Positions 17,879 through 26,409 of a DNA stretch of 64,000 nucleotides are shown here, piece after piece. The DNA is from Oceanobacillus jeddahensis. Lineage in GTDB: Bacteria; Bacillota; Bacilli; Bacillales; Amphibacillaceae. Position 1 is the first letter of the stretch; each line of letters starts with the position of its first letter. The DNA is taken from positions 310,001-374,000 of the forward strand of contig NZ_CCDM010000005.1 of assembly GCF_000750635.1 (NCBI RefSeq). The letters are read 5' to 3'. The notes beneath the pieces are model-generated. The model did not search any database, was not told the origin of the DNA, and saw nothing but the letters and a program-made list of their open reading frames with translations. The position numbers were made by a program, and so were the translations under genes.

Positions 17879-17907
17879 TTGACATGTCTTTTATTCATTC
17901 TTATAAT
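17879..17907 (+). promoter_or_regulatory. Consensus sigma-A promoter of the queF unit
   Basis: A perfect TTGACA (17879-17884), 17-bp spacer and TATAAT (17902-17907), about 25 bases before the preQ1 aptamer. A consensus promoter suits control exerted after initiation. Confidence 0.9.
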
Positions 17908-17932
17908 ATGAAGTGTTATTTTAAACTTCAGG

Positions 17933-18018
17933 CAGAGGTTCTTAGCTTAAACCCTCTATAAAAAACTAAGGACAACTTGCGATTATCGAGTCGTGTTCCT
18001 TGGGAGCACGGCTTTTTC
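17933..18018 (+). promoter_or_regulatory. preQ1-I riboswitch with terminator expression platform
   Basis: The aptamer (17933-17972) has the class I layout: CAGAGGTTCTTAGC, loop, ACCCTCTATAAAAAACTAAGG, where the A-rich tail folds back as a pseudoknot. A strong terminator follows at 17988-18018 (GTCGTGTTCC paired with GGAGCACGGC, then TTTTTCT). Bound preQ1 should favour termination and switch off queF and the transporter. Confidence 0.93.
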
Positions 18019-18100
18019 TATGTGAGAAAGTTTTGAACTGCGGGGTAATAGAAAGGAATGGATTTCTGTTATCTTCATATATCTAAAGGAGGTGACGAGT

Positions 18101-18598
18101 ATGGCAGGAAGAAGCGAAAAGGATCTGCAAGGAATTGAATTGCTGGGGAATAAAGAAACGAAATATGCGTTTGATTATACACCTGAGATTTTAGAAACAT
18201 TTGATAATCAGCATCCAAATCGTGATTATTTTGTAAAATTAAACTGTCCGGAATTTACAACGCTTTGTCCGATAACGAATCAGCCGGATTTTGGAACCGT
18301 CTATATCAGCTATATTCCAAATATCAAAATGGTAGAGAGTAAGTCTTTAAAATTATATTTGTTCAGCTTCCGGAATCATGGTGATTTCCATGAGGACTGT
18401 ATCAATATTATCATGAATGATTTAATTGAGCTGATGGATCCGCGTTATATTGAAGTGAGAGGAAAATTCACGCCGCGCGGGGGGATTTCCATCGATCCAT
18501 ATTGTAATTATGGAAAAGCCGGAACGAAATTTGAAAAGATGGCAGAAAACCGGTTAATGCAGCATGATATGTATCTGGAAACCGTTGATAACCGATAG
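18101..18598 (+). CDS. queF: NADPH-dependent 7-cyano-7-deazaguanine reductase
   Basis: A 165-aa QueF of the YkvM (unimodular) type, reducing preQ0 nitrile to preQ1 amine in queuosine synthesis. The catalytic Cys lies in [13 protein letters not shown], the QueF motif with the NADPH-binding segment is [20 protein letters not shown], and the Asp is in the same region. The ATG at 18101 follows AAAGGAGGTGA by 6 bases; the GTG at 18092 overlaps that site. It is the first gene after the preQ1 riboswitch and is probably co-transcribed with the transporter downstream. Confidence 0.96.
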   Translation: MAGRSEKDLQGIELLGNKETKYAFDYTPEILETFDNQHPNRDYFVKLNCPEFTTLCPITNQPDFGTVYISYIPNIKMVESKSLKLYLFSFRNHGDFHEDCINIIMNDLIELMDPRYIEVRGKFTPRGGISIDPYCNYGKAGTKFEKMAENRLMQHDMYLETVDNR

Positions 18599-18644
18599 AG
18601 GGAAACTAAGATCCTTGAACCTTTGAAGAGAAGGGAACAGGATA

Positions 18645-19280
18645 ATGTATATTTATTTTAATGCCATCTTTGTTGGCTTATTGTTATTGTCGAATATTTT
18701 GTCAGTTAAATTATTTCAAATGGGAAGTATTGTTCTTCCCGCTGCAGCAATTGTTTATGTGATAACTTATCTGATGACGGACGTCATTGGGGAGGTTTAT
18801 GGAAAGCAGGCAGCCAGAAGAACGGTACAAGCCGGATTCATTACACAGGTGCTTGCCATGATCTTCATCTATATTTCCATTCAGCTTCCGCCGGCTGCGG
18901 ATTTTCAATCACAGGCAGCTTTTGAAGAGATTTTCAATGGAAGCTTCCGGATCATTTTGGCGAGTCTGGTTTCCTATTTTGTTAGCCAACACCTGGATGT
19001 CTCCATTTTTCACACATTAAAAAAACGGCATGGAGAGAAAAAGCTGTGGCTGCGTAATAATTTATCAACGATGACGAGCCAGCTCTTTGATACAGTCCTA
19101 TTTATTACTATTGCTTTTTGGGGTGTTGTTCCGACATCTGTTTTACTGGGAATGATTGTATCGCAATATATTTGGAAATTTACCGTTGCAGCAGTTGATA
19201 CACCATTTGCGTATCTGCTGGTCCGCTGGGCGCGAAAATATGAAGAAAAACATCAAACGGAGTTATTAGAGGCTTCTTAA
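18645..19280 (+). CDS. Queuosine precursor transporter, YhhQ family
   Basis: A 211-aa membrane protein with six or so helices of the VUT/YhhQ family, which imports preQ0, preQ1 or queuine. Typical features are the first helix NAIFVGLLLLSNILSVKLF, the TDVIGEVYGK motif between helices, and the later FVSQHLDVSIFHTLK and RNNLSTMTSQLFDT segments. It lies 46 bp after queF and under the same riboswitch, which supports a role in salvage of preQ0/preQ1. Which precursor is preferred cannot be told from sequence. Confidence 0.9.
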   Translation: MYIYFNAIFVGLLLLSNILSVKLFQMGSIVLPAAAIVYVITYLMTDVIGEVYGKQAARRTVQAGFITQVLAMIFIYISIQLPPAADFQSQAAFEEIFNGSFRIILASLVSYFVSQHLDVSIFHTLKKRHGEKKLWLRNNLSTMTSQLFDTVLFITIAFWGVVPTSVLLGMIVSQYIWKFTVAAVDTPFAYLLVRWARKYEEKHQTELLEAS

Positions 19281-19324
19281 TTAAGCAGGAGAAGTTTCCT
19301 GGCATAATAATAGGAAAGAATAAG

Positions 19325-19359
19325 AAAACCAGCCAAAAGAAGAATCTGGCTGGTTTTTC
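19325..19359 (+). terminator. Terminator of the queF unit
   Basis: AAAACCAGCC pairs with GGCTGGTTTT, then TTCT. Confidence 0.85.
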
Positions 19360-19471
19360 TGGTATAACAGCCGATCTTTTTGCAATAGAAGTGAGTACGG
19401 TGTGAAGAAAGTCAGCTTCATCTTTAATTCTAATCGATTGTTTTTTAGTGAAATTCATATCAACGAAAAAA

Positions 19472-19741
19472 TTAGAGCTTTTTCCGTAGTTGAATAATCA
19501 TGATGATTCCTATGATGAAAAAAATCAAGATGAGGATGGTCCCAAATGATATACCTGTAATAATAAACATAACGATTGATCCGAAGAAACTCATCAGCGT
19601 AAATACAATAGAAAAAAGATAATTTGTTTTCTCCTTGGAATAGTTTCTTTTCTTACTTAATACAGCTATTATGATTTGGAGCAGTAAAAGGCAAAATAAA
19701 ATGATTAACCATCCATTATATACGAAGTCCTCTGTTTCCAT
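19472..19741 (-). CDS. Small membrane protein of unknown function
   Basis: An 89-aa protein with three predicted membrane helices (about residues 10-27, 43-60 and 62-82) and a short basic loop (KKRNYSKEKTN). The ATG at 19741 follows GTGGGGA by 6 bases; a longer in-frame start at 19789 runs into the neighbouring repeat and has no binding site. No family recognised. It stands alone between the queF terminator and an insertion-sequence remnant. Confidence 0.55.
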   Translation of the reverse strand: METEDFVYNGWLIILFCLLLLQIIIAVLSKKRNYSKEKTNYLFSIVFTLMSFFGSIVMFIITGISFGTILILIFFIIGIIMIIQLRKKL

Positions 19742-19778
19742 AAAAATCCCCACTTTTAACCGATTATCTAATATACAA

Positions 19779-19922
19779 AACTTTCGCACCCAAGAATAAG
19801 CATATATATCTTGCTATTTCAGGATTATCGTTTTCTTCATTACCGTGCTTGCTTTTGGTTACATATCGACCATTTTGAAATTGGTGATTGTGCATAGCTC
19901 CGCTCCGGCCAACCACTCCGCT
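19779..19922. repeat. Repeat R1, left part (second copy at 38172-38343)
   Basis: From AACTTTCGCACC to CCAACCACTCCGCT the sequence closely matches 38172-38316. In the second copy the repeat continues directly as TTAGAATTCTACAGCGAA. Here the matching continuation (GGATTCTACAGCGAA) appears only after a 268-bp insert, at about 20192. Confidence 0.7.
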
Positions 19923-20191
19923 TTCCGACGTACAAATGTTTTCGATGGGGTGAGTAATCGCAACCCCAGGAGTCACGGGTTTAGCCTGCAAACTTCATAG
20001 GAGTTATAATGAACGAAACTAGCCCCTGATTCGTCATAACGTAGGTTAATGGGGGTATAGAGTAGTAAGAAAGACTATACCAAATCAGAGCTATTACACG
20101 AAAGGAGCTAGTAAAATGCATTATAACACAAAATATGTAGGTTTAGATGTGTCGAAGAATAAAATTGCAGTCTGCGTGGTTGGCCTCCGCT
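19923..20191 (+). mobile_element. Truncated IS110-family element inserted in repeat R1
   Basis: About 190 bp of non-coding leader is followed by the start of an IS110 recombinase gene that stops abruptly. In the IS110 group this leader normally encodes the bridge RNA. The insert is flanked by TCCGCT on both sides and by a 10-bp inverted repeat, GGCCAACCAC (19907-19916) and GTGGTTGGCC (20176-20185). Confidence 0.6.
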
Positions 20192-20217
20192 CTGATGGGA
20201 TTCTACAGCGAAGATAG
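20116..20217 (+). pseudogene. IS110 recombinase, 5' fragment
   Basis: The start codon is preceded by GAAAGGAGC and the reading is MHYNTKYVGLDVSKNKIAVC, the typical N-terminal strand of the IS110 DEDD domain with its first catalytic Asp in GLDVSK. After about 20 residues the match ends, and the frame runs into the flanking repeat to a stop at 20217. The rest of the gene, including the serine-containing transposase_20 domain, is gone, so it is inactive. Confidence 0.75.
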
Positions 20218-20284
20218 AAATTAATTGAAAAGGAAGGCGTAATTCACTAGGATAGAAGATAAGAAGAGTAGATGGAGGTATATT

Positions 20285-20473
20285 ATGGGGGCTTATATTG
20301 CTGTAATTGTTGTTTCGGTCATTGTGGTAGCAATGGTTATTATTTTATCTTTGGTTACTTTATCAAAAGGATATGGCTATAAGCATAAAATAGATCCGCT
20401 TCCTGATGAAGAGGAGAAGAAGGAAAGTGATAGCGATAGCGATGAGGAGGAACGGAAAGAAGAAAAGAAATAA
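20285..20473 (+). CDS. YtzI-like small membrane protein
   Basis: A 62-aa protein with one N-terminal membrane helix (residues 3-27), the short motif SKGYGYKHKIDPLP and a charged Glu/Lys tail. The helix plus YxYKHxxDPL pattern is that of YtzI proteins of Bacillus, whose function is unknown. ATGGAGG lies 7 bases before the ATG. The next gene starts 19 bp downstream, so the two may be co-transcribed. Confidence 0.65.
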   Translation: MGAYIAVIVVSVIVVAMVIILSLVTLSKGYGYKHKIDPLPDEEEKKESDSDSDEEERKEEKK

Positions 20474-20492
20474 GGTTATCTAGGAGAAAGCT

Positions 20493-21836
20493 ATGAATAG
20501 AATGAGTGTATTTATTATCGCAGCGTGTGCAGCTTCTGGTGTTTTATTTGTTTTATATTCGCTTTCTTTTACGCATCAGGCAATATATGTAGCGGTGGAT
20601 GGAAGCGATCAAAATGAAGGTACATTGGAGCGTCCCTTTCAAACAATTGCAAAAGCCAGCTTGGAGGCTGAGGCAGGTACCACCGTATATATTCGGGAAG
20701 GAACGTATAAAGAGCCCTTGGTTGTCCAGCACAGCGGCACGAAGTACAAGCCAATCACCTTTCAAGCGTATCAAGGGGAAAAAGTCATTGTGGATGGCGA
20801 GAACCTAAATACTTCAGATGGGGATCGTGCGCTTGTTGTTCTGGAAGATAAGAATTACATAAATATAGAAGGTTTGACTATCAAAAATGTAATAACAGAT
20901 ACAATAGATGAAACGGTTATGGGTTTTTTTATCAGCGGTTCCAGCAGTCATATTACAGTGAGAGATAATACCATCAAAGAAATAAAGACATGGCATGAGA
21001 AAGGGAATGGACATGGGATTGCAGTATATGGAACAGGTTCGATGAGGGATATAAATATCATAGATAATATCGTTGAGGATTTAAAGTTGGGCACCAGTGA
21101 ATCGGTTGTATTAAATGGTGATATTGATGGGTTTACGATAGAGGGGAATAAGGTTCAATACAGTGATAATATTGGAATTGACCTGATAGGGTATGAAGGT
21201 GTTGCCAATAATCCTTCTGCTGATTATGTCCGTAATGGGATAGTACAAAATAATACAGTCCACCATGTTTCCTCTTTTACCAATCCGGCGTACAATGGCG
21301 AGTATAGTGCGGCAGCTATTTATGTAGATGGCGGAAAGGATATCCTTATTAAGGAAAATGAATTATATGAAAATGATATAGGTATTGAAGCAACCTCAGA
21401 GCATAGTGGAAAATATGCTGAGAATATACAAATGATAGATAATCTGATCTCAAATAATTATTATACAGGAATAGCTATCGGTGGCTATGATGAAGAGAGA
21501 GGCGGCACGCGCAATACGCTGATTACGAATAATACTCTTTATCAAAATGATACGAAACACTTAAAAGGCGGTCAGCTTCTGGTGCAGTATAATGTACATG
21601 ATAATGAGATAAGAGGAAATAGATTTACTGCCAGTCCATCACGCATTTTTATTGCGAATTTCTTTCGGGAAAACAGAGATAATCGTCTGATTGAAAATAT
21701 TTATTATAGCGAACAGAGCGAAGAAGCTATCTGGATTTGGAAGGATGAGGAGTACCGTTCTTTTTCTGCATTTAGAGAAGCTTCTGGAAGCAGTGATGAA
21801 AAATCACTATATATTGATACAAGAAAAGAAGAATAA
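20493..21836 (+). CDS. Secreted right-handed parallel beta-helix protein
   Basis: A 447-aa protein with an N-terminal membrane or signal segment (residues 5-25), then YVAVDGSDQNEGTLERPFQTIAKA, the opening of DUF1565/pectate-lyase-like folds. From about residue 95 on it has repeated beta-helix coils rich in the N-x-I/V-x-x-N pattern (INIEGLTIKNV, ITVRDNTIKE, INIIDNIVED, ILIKENELYENDIGI). Such folds bind or cleave polysaccharides. Acidic residues (VDGGKD, IGGYDEERGG) could form a Ca2+ site, but I cannot identify a specific lyase motif. Start: AGGAGAAAGCT before the ATG. Confidence 0.75.
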   Translation: MNRMSVFIIAACAASGVLFVLYSLSFTHQAIYVAVDGSDQNEGTLERPFQTIAKASLEAEAGTTVYIREGTYKEPLVVQHSGTKYKPITFQAYQGEKVIVDGENLNTSDGDRALVVLEDKNYINIEGLTIKNVITDTIDETVMGFFISGSSSHITVRDNTIKEIKTWHEKGNGHGIAVYGTGSMRDINIIDNIVEDLKLGTSESVVLNGDIDGFTIEGNKVQYSDNIGIDLIGYEGVANNPSADYVRNGIVQNNTVHHVSSFTNPAYNGEYSAAAIYVDGGKDILIKENELYENDIGIEATSEHSGKYAENIQMIDNLISNNYYTGIAIGGYDEERGGTRNTLITNNTLYQNDTKHLKGGQLLVQYNVHDNEIRGNRFTASPSRIFIANFFRENRDNRLIENIYYSEQSEEAIWIWKDEEYRSFSAFREASGSSDEKSLYIDTRKEE

Positions 21837-21987
21837 AACGGGATATGTGGTCTGTTTTAGAGAAACCTCTCCCGCTGTTTAAAATAGACGACAATCCAAG
21901 TGATATTTTTAATCATCAAATAGAGAAGAGAAGTTTTAGCCCTTCCAAAATAGGTAATATTTTTATAAAGGAAGGAGGTTTCCAAAG

Positions 21988-22296
21988 ATGGCACGAAAGA
22001 AATATTATGTAACGGTGGATACGGAGGAAATCAGCGAGGTTTCGCTTCCTGATAATGGGATTGAGTATGAAATATATGCAACACCAGAAGAGGTAAAAGA
22101 AATTGAAGTTCTGTTTACAAGAAAAGAGCAAAATGCAAAAGATGCGGTTAAATTCGTAGGAAAACCATTTGATGAGCGGCCTGTCGATGCAAAACGTGCT
22201 AACTATGAGGGGGACTTGATTGCTCTTTATCGTAAATTGTACGATTTAGGAACTGATGAAACCAAGAAAGAAATTAAAGAACTTCGTTTATTTTAA
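21988..22296 (+). CDS. Conserved hypothetical protein, 102 aa
   Basis: A small soluble protein with an N-terminal beta region (RKKYYVTVDTEEISEVSLPDNGIEYEIYA) and a helical C-terminus (TPEEVKEIEVLFTRKEQNAKDA, then KRANYEGDLIALYRKLYDLG). GGAAGGAGG precedes the ATG. Similar short proteins are seen in Bacillaceae, but I know of no function. Monocistronic, with a strong terminator after it. Confidence 0.7.
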   Translation: MARKKYYVTVDTEEISEVSLPDNGIEYEIYATPEEVKEIEVLFTRKEQNAKDAVKFVGKPFDERPVDAKRANYEGDLIALYRKLYDLGTDETKKEIKELRLF

Positions 22297-22310
22297 GATG
22301 AGAGATTCAA

Positions 22311-22356
22311 AAAAAGAAATGCAGGCAATGAAAAGCTGCTGCCTGCATTTCTTTTT
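22311..22356. terminator. Bidirectional terminator between convergent genes
   Basis: AAAAAGAAATGCAGGCA pairs with TGCCTGCATTTCTTTTT. It ends the 102-aa protein gene and the leftward peptidase gene. Confidence 0.85.
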
Positions 22357-22394
22357 GAAAAATATATCCGTAAAATAGCGTAAATCATACAATT

Positions 22395-22952
22395 TTATTC
22401 CTCTTCAACAGGAGGACGGTACCCCTGCTGCAGCTCAGAAATACTTAAACCAAATGTCATCTGTAAATGCGGGTAATCTGTAAAGTTATTAAAATCTCCA
22501 CCCCATTCAAACCCTAAATCCTTTGCAATCTCTGCAACTTCAAACCAGTCGGACTCTCCATTGTTATTCCCGTCATAATGGATATCCCAGATGACCTCTC
22601 CATCATGATTACGAATTGCATAATCAACAGCCAGTCCATAATTATGGTAACTTTCTCCGGCTCTGGCATGGGTAACAATATCTTCTTCATTTTCTCTGCC
22701 TCTTGCATACAGTGTTTCCTGCTCTTCTTCTGTGCGCAGGCCATCTGTAATAACAACCTCTATATCTATATCATCTGCACGATCAATTAACGTATCGACA
22801 GCTTCTTGGACATCGGGATGAAGTTCTGATACAGTTTCTTCTCCATCCACTCTTTCATAAGAAGGAGTTGTTTGCTCATAAAGCCAGAACAGCAAACCTA
22901 TAAAAAGAATAATTGCCATCCAAGAAAGCGTAAAATGCTTTAAAGCTTTCAT
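22395..22952 (-). CDS. CwlK-type peptidoglycan endopeptidase (peptidase M15)
   Basis: A 185-aa protein with an N-terminal membrane anchor (residues 9-25) and an extracellular LAS-type zinc peptidase domain. SYHNYGLAVDYAI carries the HxxxxxxxD zinc ligands, and the second His is in DYPHLQM. VITDGLRTEEEQ is the conserved arginine loop. The order matches CwlK, an L-Ala-D-Glu endopeptidase, more than VanY D,D-carboxypeptidases. AAAGGAGC lies about 11 bases before the ATG. Monocistronic. Confidence 0.88.
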   Translation of the reverse strand: MKALKHFTLSWMAIILFIGLLFWLYEQTTPSYERVDGEETVSELHPDVQEAVDTLIDRADDIDIEVVITDGLRTEEEQETLYARGRENEEDIVTHARAGESYHNYGLAVDYAIRNHDGEVIWDIHYDGNNNGESDWFEVAEIAKDLGFEWGGDFNNFTDYPHLQMTFGLSISELQQGYRPPVEEE

Positions 22953-23056
22953 TCGATATTTCGGGCTCCTTTAAAAAGAATCTCTCTAGTAATATCATAA
23001 CATGTACAAGCTTCTCATGAAGGGTTGAACAACTAGAAATCTGGTAGTTTTGCAAA

Positions 23057-23086
23057 TTGATTTCTTGGCTGATTTAGACATATAAT
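23057..23086 (+). promoter_or_regulatory. Sigma-A promoter of the plsY-like gene
   Basis: TTGATT (23057-23062), 18 bp, TATAAT (23081-23086), about 33 bases before the start codon. Confidence 0.7.
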
Positions 23087-23118
23087 GAGAGAAACCTGAC
23101 AGAAATGGAGGGAAAATA

Positions 23119-23739
23119 ATGTATTACCTCATCAGCTGTTTAATTGGCTATATTTTTGGCTGTATTCATGGATCGCAAATCATTGGAAAGATAAAGAAAC
23201 GGGATATTAAAGGGGAAGGTGTAAAGAATGCGGGAGCATCGAATGCAACGATTCTGTTAGGTTGGAAATATGGGATTGTTGTAGCGCTCATCGATATTTT
23301 TAAAGCGACACTTGCTATTTTGCTTGTTCTCTTTATTTTAAATGAAGCGGGAATTTCGACGGCGGAAATCTCGTTATCCATTTATTTGACGGCTTTATTT
23401 GTTATTATTGGTCATAACTATCCAATTACGATGAAGTTTAACGGCGGGAAAGGGACAGCATCTTTAGTCGGTGCATTGATTGCTATTGATTGGCGGGTAG
23501 CTTTGATCGGGATTGCTATCTTATTATTTTTTACTTTTGCAACGGATTATCTTGTTATCGGTGTTTTATTTATGTACATATCCTTTCTTATCACAACTTA
23601 TTATTTCTTTGGAAATGGACCTGCGCTGGTGGTGATATTTTTAACACTGCTATGTATATACAAGCATATGGGAAATTATCACCGGATTCTATTAAAAGAA
23701 GAGACCAAACTATCCAGTATGTTTAAAAAGAGTGCTTAA
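23119..23739 (+). CDS. Divergent PlsY-family protein (glycerol-3-phosphate acyltransferase-like)
   Basis: A 206-aa membrane protein with at least five helices, of the PlsY family, which acylates glycerol-3-phosphate with acyl-phosphate. Motif 2, the G3P-binding loop, is intact (GHNYPITMKFNGGKGTAS). Motif 1 normally reads GSGNxGAxNxxR with an essential Ser and Arg; here it is GVKNAGASNATILLG, lacking both. Motif 3 is degenerate (YKHMGNYHRIL). It may therefore be a paralogue with altered activity; the canonical plsY would be elsewhere. ATGGAGGG is upstream, and the DUF456 gene follows closely. Confidence 0.75.
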   Translation: MYYLISCLIGYIFGCIHGSQIIGKIKKRDIKGEGVKNAGASNATILLGWKYGIVVALIDIFKATLAILLVLFILNEAGISTAEISLSIYLTALFVIIGHNYPITMKFNGGKGTASLVGALIAIDWRVALIGIAILLFFTFATDYLVIGVLFMYISFLITTYYFFGNGPALVVIFLTLLCIYKHMGNYHRILLKEETKLSSMFKKSA

Positions 23740-23786
23740 AGAGAAAAATTTAAAAAGGAAGTTTTTTATTAAGGAGCGTGCAAGGG

Positions 23787-24269
23787 TTGGATATTCTACT
23801 ATGGGTCATCATTATCCTATTATTTATCGCAAGTTTTCTAGGGATCGTTTTTCCGATGATTCCATCTGTCATCGCGATTTGGGGCGGATTTTTGGTCTAT
23901 TATTTCTTTATAAATAGTGACTCCCTGACCTGGTGGTTCTGGACAGGGATGATTGTTATTACTGTCATCTTGTTTGTAGCGGATATTATTGCCAACAGCT
24001 ATTTTGTGAAAAAGTTTGGAGGCAGTAAAGCTGGAGAAAGAGGGGCTGCTGTCGCTGTAATTGTCGGCTCATTTATCACACCGCCATTTGGAATTATCTA
24101 TGTACCATTTTTAACAGTTCTTGCTATTGAAATGATGCAGCGGCGGACAGCAAAAGAAGCAATTCGAGCTTCTATCGGTTCTTTTTTAGGATTTTTAGGT
24201 GGATCTGTAGCGAAAGTAGTATTGCAGCTGATAATGATTGTCTGGTTCTTGATCGCAGTTTGGTTTTAA
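23787..24269 (+). CDS. DUF456 membrane protein
   Basis: A ~160-aa protein with four or five membrane helices. The first half has FLGIVFPMIPSVIAIWGGFL, and the central glycine-rich stretch (KKFGGSKAGERGAAVAVIVGSFITPPFG) is the DUF456 signature. The function is unknown. The TTG at 23787 has AAGGAG 10 bases upstream; a GTG at 23778 is too close to it. It follows the plsY-like gene by about 50 bp and is probably co-transcribed. Confidence 0.75.
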   Translation: MDILLWVIIILLFIASFLGIVFPMIPSVIAIWGGFLVYYFFINSDSLTWWFWTGMIVITVILFVADIIANSYFVKKFGGSKAGERGAAVAVIVGSFITPPFGIIYVPFLTVLAIEMMQRRTAKEAIRASIGSFLGFLGGSVAKVVLQLIMIVWFLIAVWF

Positions 24270-24303
24270 TTAGACAACATATATGAAAAAAATCGTCAGC
24301 TTC

Positions 24304-24332
24304 TTGACTTTCATCAGTGAGAACTATATATT
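24304..24332 (+). promoter_or_regulatory. Sigma-A promoter of the proS T-box leader
   Basis: TTGACT (24304-24309), 17 bp, TATATT (24327-24332). It lies immediately upstream of the T-box. Confidence 0.75.
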
Positions 24333-24339
24333 AAAAGCA

Positions 24340-24602
24340 TAGTTGAAATGTTGACGGAGAATAGTACGTTGTCCATGTCTAACACAGAGAGAAAAAGAGT
24401 GCTGAGACTTTTTCTTAGACATACAAGGGAACCTGCCTCCTGAGTTCGCCATATAAGGATATATATATCTGAAGTTGGCGCGGTTTAAGGCCGTTATCTA
24501 ATGAAGTGTATATATGTGCCGGCTGTGTCTTTAAATGATGGAACAGAAGCATATGTATAAACAAGGGTGGTACCACCACTAAACCTCGGTCCCTTTTTTG
24601 GA
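24340..24602 (+). promoter_or_regulatory. T-box riboswitch, proline specific
   Basis: The conserved T-box AAGGGTGGTACCAC is at 24564-24577, and the terminator ends in GGTCCCTTTTTT. Stem I is visible: ATGTCTAA pairs with TTAGACAT, with the AGTA element on the 5' side. On the 3' side of the specifier loop the sequence GAACCTGCC places the proline codon CCT at 24432-24434. Uncharged tRNA-Pro should stabilise the antiterminator and turn on proS. Confidence 0.93.
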
Positions 24603-24689
24603 TGGAGGATTTTTTATGTTGGAAAAGAAAGTTGACACATATTGAAATAGTAAATAGCAGAACAGTAAAATGAGAAAGAGGTGCTTACG

Positions 24690-26126
24690 TTGGGTAAGAA
24701 AAATAAACAATTTGTAGAAAAAATTACAGCGATGGAGGATGATTTCGCTCAATGGTACACGGATGTAGTTAAGCAGGCAGAGCTGGTTGACTATGGTCAG
24801 GTGCGCGGAACAATGATTATTAAACCTTATGGCTATGCTATTTGGGAGAACGTAAAGGATGAACTGGACCGTATGTTTAAAGAGACGGGGCACACCAATG
24901 TAGCCTTCCCGCTTTTTATTCCGGAAAGCTTACTGCAAAAAGAGAAGGACCATGTGGAAGGATTTGCTCCTGAGGTTGCCTGGGTAACTCATGGAGGGGA
25001 CGAGGAATTAACAGAACGTATCGCAGTACGTCCAACCTCTGAGGTGCTTTTCTGTGATTATTACTCAAATAATATCCACTCCTATCGTGATTTGCCAAAG
25101 CTATATAACCAATGGTCTAATGTAGTCCGCTGGGAAAAAACAACACGCCCGTTCCTGCGTTCTTCTGAGTTTCATTGGCAGGAAGGTCATACGGCGCATG
25201 CGACAGATGAAGATGCGACCAAAGAAACCAATCAGATGCTTGAAATTTATGCCAAGCTGGTGGAAGACTACCTAGCAATTCCTGTTCTAAAAGGAAAGAA
25301 AACAGATAAAGAAAAATTTGCCGGAGCTGAATTCACGTTAACGATTGAAGCGTTGATGCATGATGGAAAAGCCTTGCAATCCGGTACTTCTCATCATTTT
25401 GGTTCCGGATTTGCAGAAGCATTTGACATTACGTATCTGGATGAAAATGGAGAAAGCCAATTTGTTCATCAAACTTCCTGGGGATTATCTACCCGGATTA
25501 TGGGTGCATTAATTATGGTACACGGAGACAACCGCGGATTAGTAGTACCTCCAAAGATTGCGCCGACACAGGCAATGATTGTACCAATCGCGCAGCATAA
25601 AGAAGGGGTTCTCGATAAAGCTTATGCATTACGAGATCAATTGGCTGGTATTGCCCGCGTGGACATTGACGGCAGTGATAAAATGCCGGGCTGGAAATTT
25701 AATGAATATGAAATGAAGGGTATTCCGGTCCGTATCGAAATGGGGCCAAAGGATATTGAGAAGGAACAGGTTGTTCTTGTCCGCCGTGATACGGGAGAAA
25801 AAGAATTTGTCGCCTTAACCGATGTAGAAGAGCGTCTGGCTGCCTTACTGGATGAAGTGCAGGCAAACCTCTACAATCGTGCGCTGGAGCATCGTGTAGA
25901 GATGACACATACTGCGATGGATATGGAAGAATTCAAAACAGAAATTGAAAAAGGCGGATTTGTCAAAGCAATGTGGTGTGGAGATGTTGCTTGTGAAGAA
26001 CAAATTAAAGAAGAAACATCAGCAACATCTCGCTGTATTCCGTTTGAACCGGAAAGTGTCTCTGATAAATGTGTATGCTGCGGGAAAGAAGCAAAAGAAT
26101 TGGTTTATTGGGCAAGAGCATATTAA
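24690..26126 (+). CDS. proS: Prolyl-tRNA synthetase, archaeal/eukaryotic-like type (ProS type 3)
   Basis: A 478-aa class II aminoacyl-tRNA synthetase charging tRNA-Pro. Motif 1 is [18 protein letters not shown], motif 2 is [18 protein letters not shown] and motif 3 is [16 protein letters not shown]. It lacks the bacterial editing insertion and ends in the C-terminal zinc-type domain with a terminal Tyr ([15 protein letters not shown], cysteines CVCCGK), marking the eukaryote/archaea-like subtype. The TTG at 24690 has AAGAGGTG about 8 bases upstream. The upstream T-box makes expression respond to proline starvation. Many Bacillaceae carry a second, bacterial-type ProS elsewhere. Confidence 0.95.
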   Translation: MGKKNKQFVEKITAMEDDFAQWYTDVVKQAELVDYGQVRGTMIIKPYGYAIWENVKDELDRMFKETGHTNVAFPLFIPESLLQKEKDHVEGFAPEVAWVTHGGDEELTERIAVRPTSEVLFCDYYSNNIHSYRDLPKLYNQWSNVVRWEKTTRPFLRSSEFHWQEGHTAHATDEDATKETNQMLEIYAKLVEDYLAIPVLKGKKTDKEKFAGAEFTLTIEALMHDGKALQSGTSHHFGSGFAEAFDITYLDENGESQFVHQTSWGLSTRIMGALIMVHGDNRGLVVPPKIAPTQAMIVPIAQHKEGVLDKAYALRDQLAGIARVDIDGSDKMPGWKFNEYEMKGIPVRIEMGPKDIEKEQVVLVRRDTGEKEFVALTDVEERLAALLDEVQANLYNRALEHRVEMTHTAMDMEEFKTEIEKGGFVKAMWCGDVACEEQIKEETSATSRCIPFEPESVSDKCVCCGKEAKELVYWARAY

Positions 26127-26168
26127 TAATAAATCATCAGGTGAGACGAATCTGTTGGTTTAAGGAAT

Positions 26169-26213
26169 AAAAAATCACCCGCTTTTATCCCAGGATAAAA
26201 GCGGGTGATTTTT
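26169..26213 (+). terminator. Terminator of proS
   Basis: AAAAATCACCCGCTTTTATCC pairs nearly perfectly across a 3-base loop, followed by TTTTT. Confidence 0.9.
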
Positions 26214-26244
26214 GAAAAAAGATTTCAAGAAATAAAGTAAGAAG

Positions 26245-26405
26245 GACACGATGCTCTAGTACCTGAGTTGGCCATACGATGTGATCGATCTTAGTCGATG
26301 AAAGTGCAGCGGTTTTGGTGGAGGTGAGTAATCGCAATCCCAGCCCCAGCCCCAACACCAACTAAGGCGATCTGTCTCCTTTCAGCTTTGGCTTGCCAAG
26401 TTGTC
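26245..26405. repeat. Non-coding repeat with TGAGTAATCGCA core (second copy)
   Basis: The gap between proS and dctP has no plausible gene. It carries TGAGTAATCGCA (26325-26336), preceded by CTAGTACCTGAGTTG and followed by CTTTGGCTTGCCAAGTTGT. Related phrases (CTAATGCCTGAGTTG, core, TAGGTTTGCCAATTTGT) occur at 62401-62480. The core also occurs in the IS110 leader at 19951-19962. Confidence 0.5.
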
Positions 26406-26409
26406 TCTA

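Noticed and set aside
19764..19991. 75-codon leftward open frame
   Set aside because: It runs through repeat R1 and into the IS110 insert; the uninterrupted repeat copy does not keep it open.
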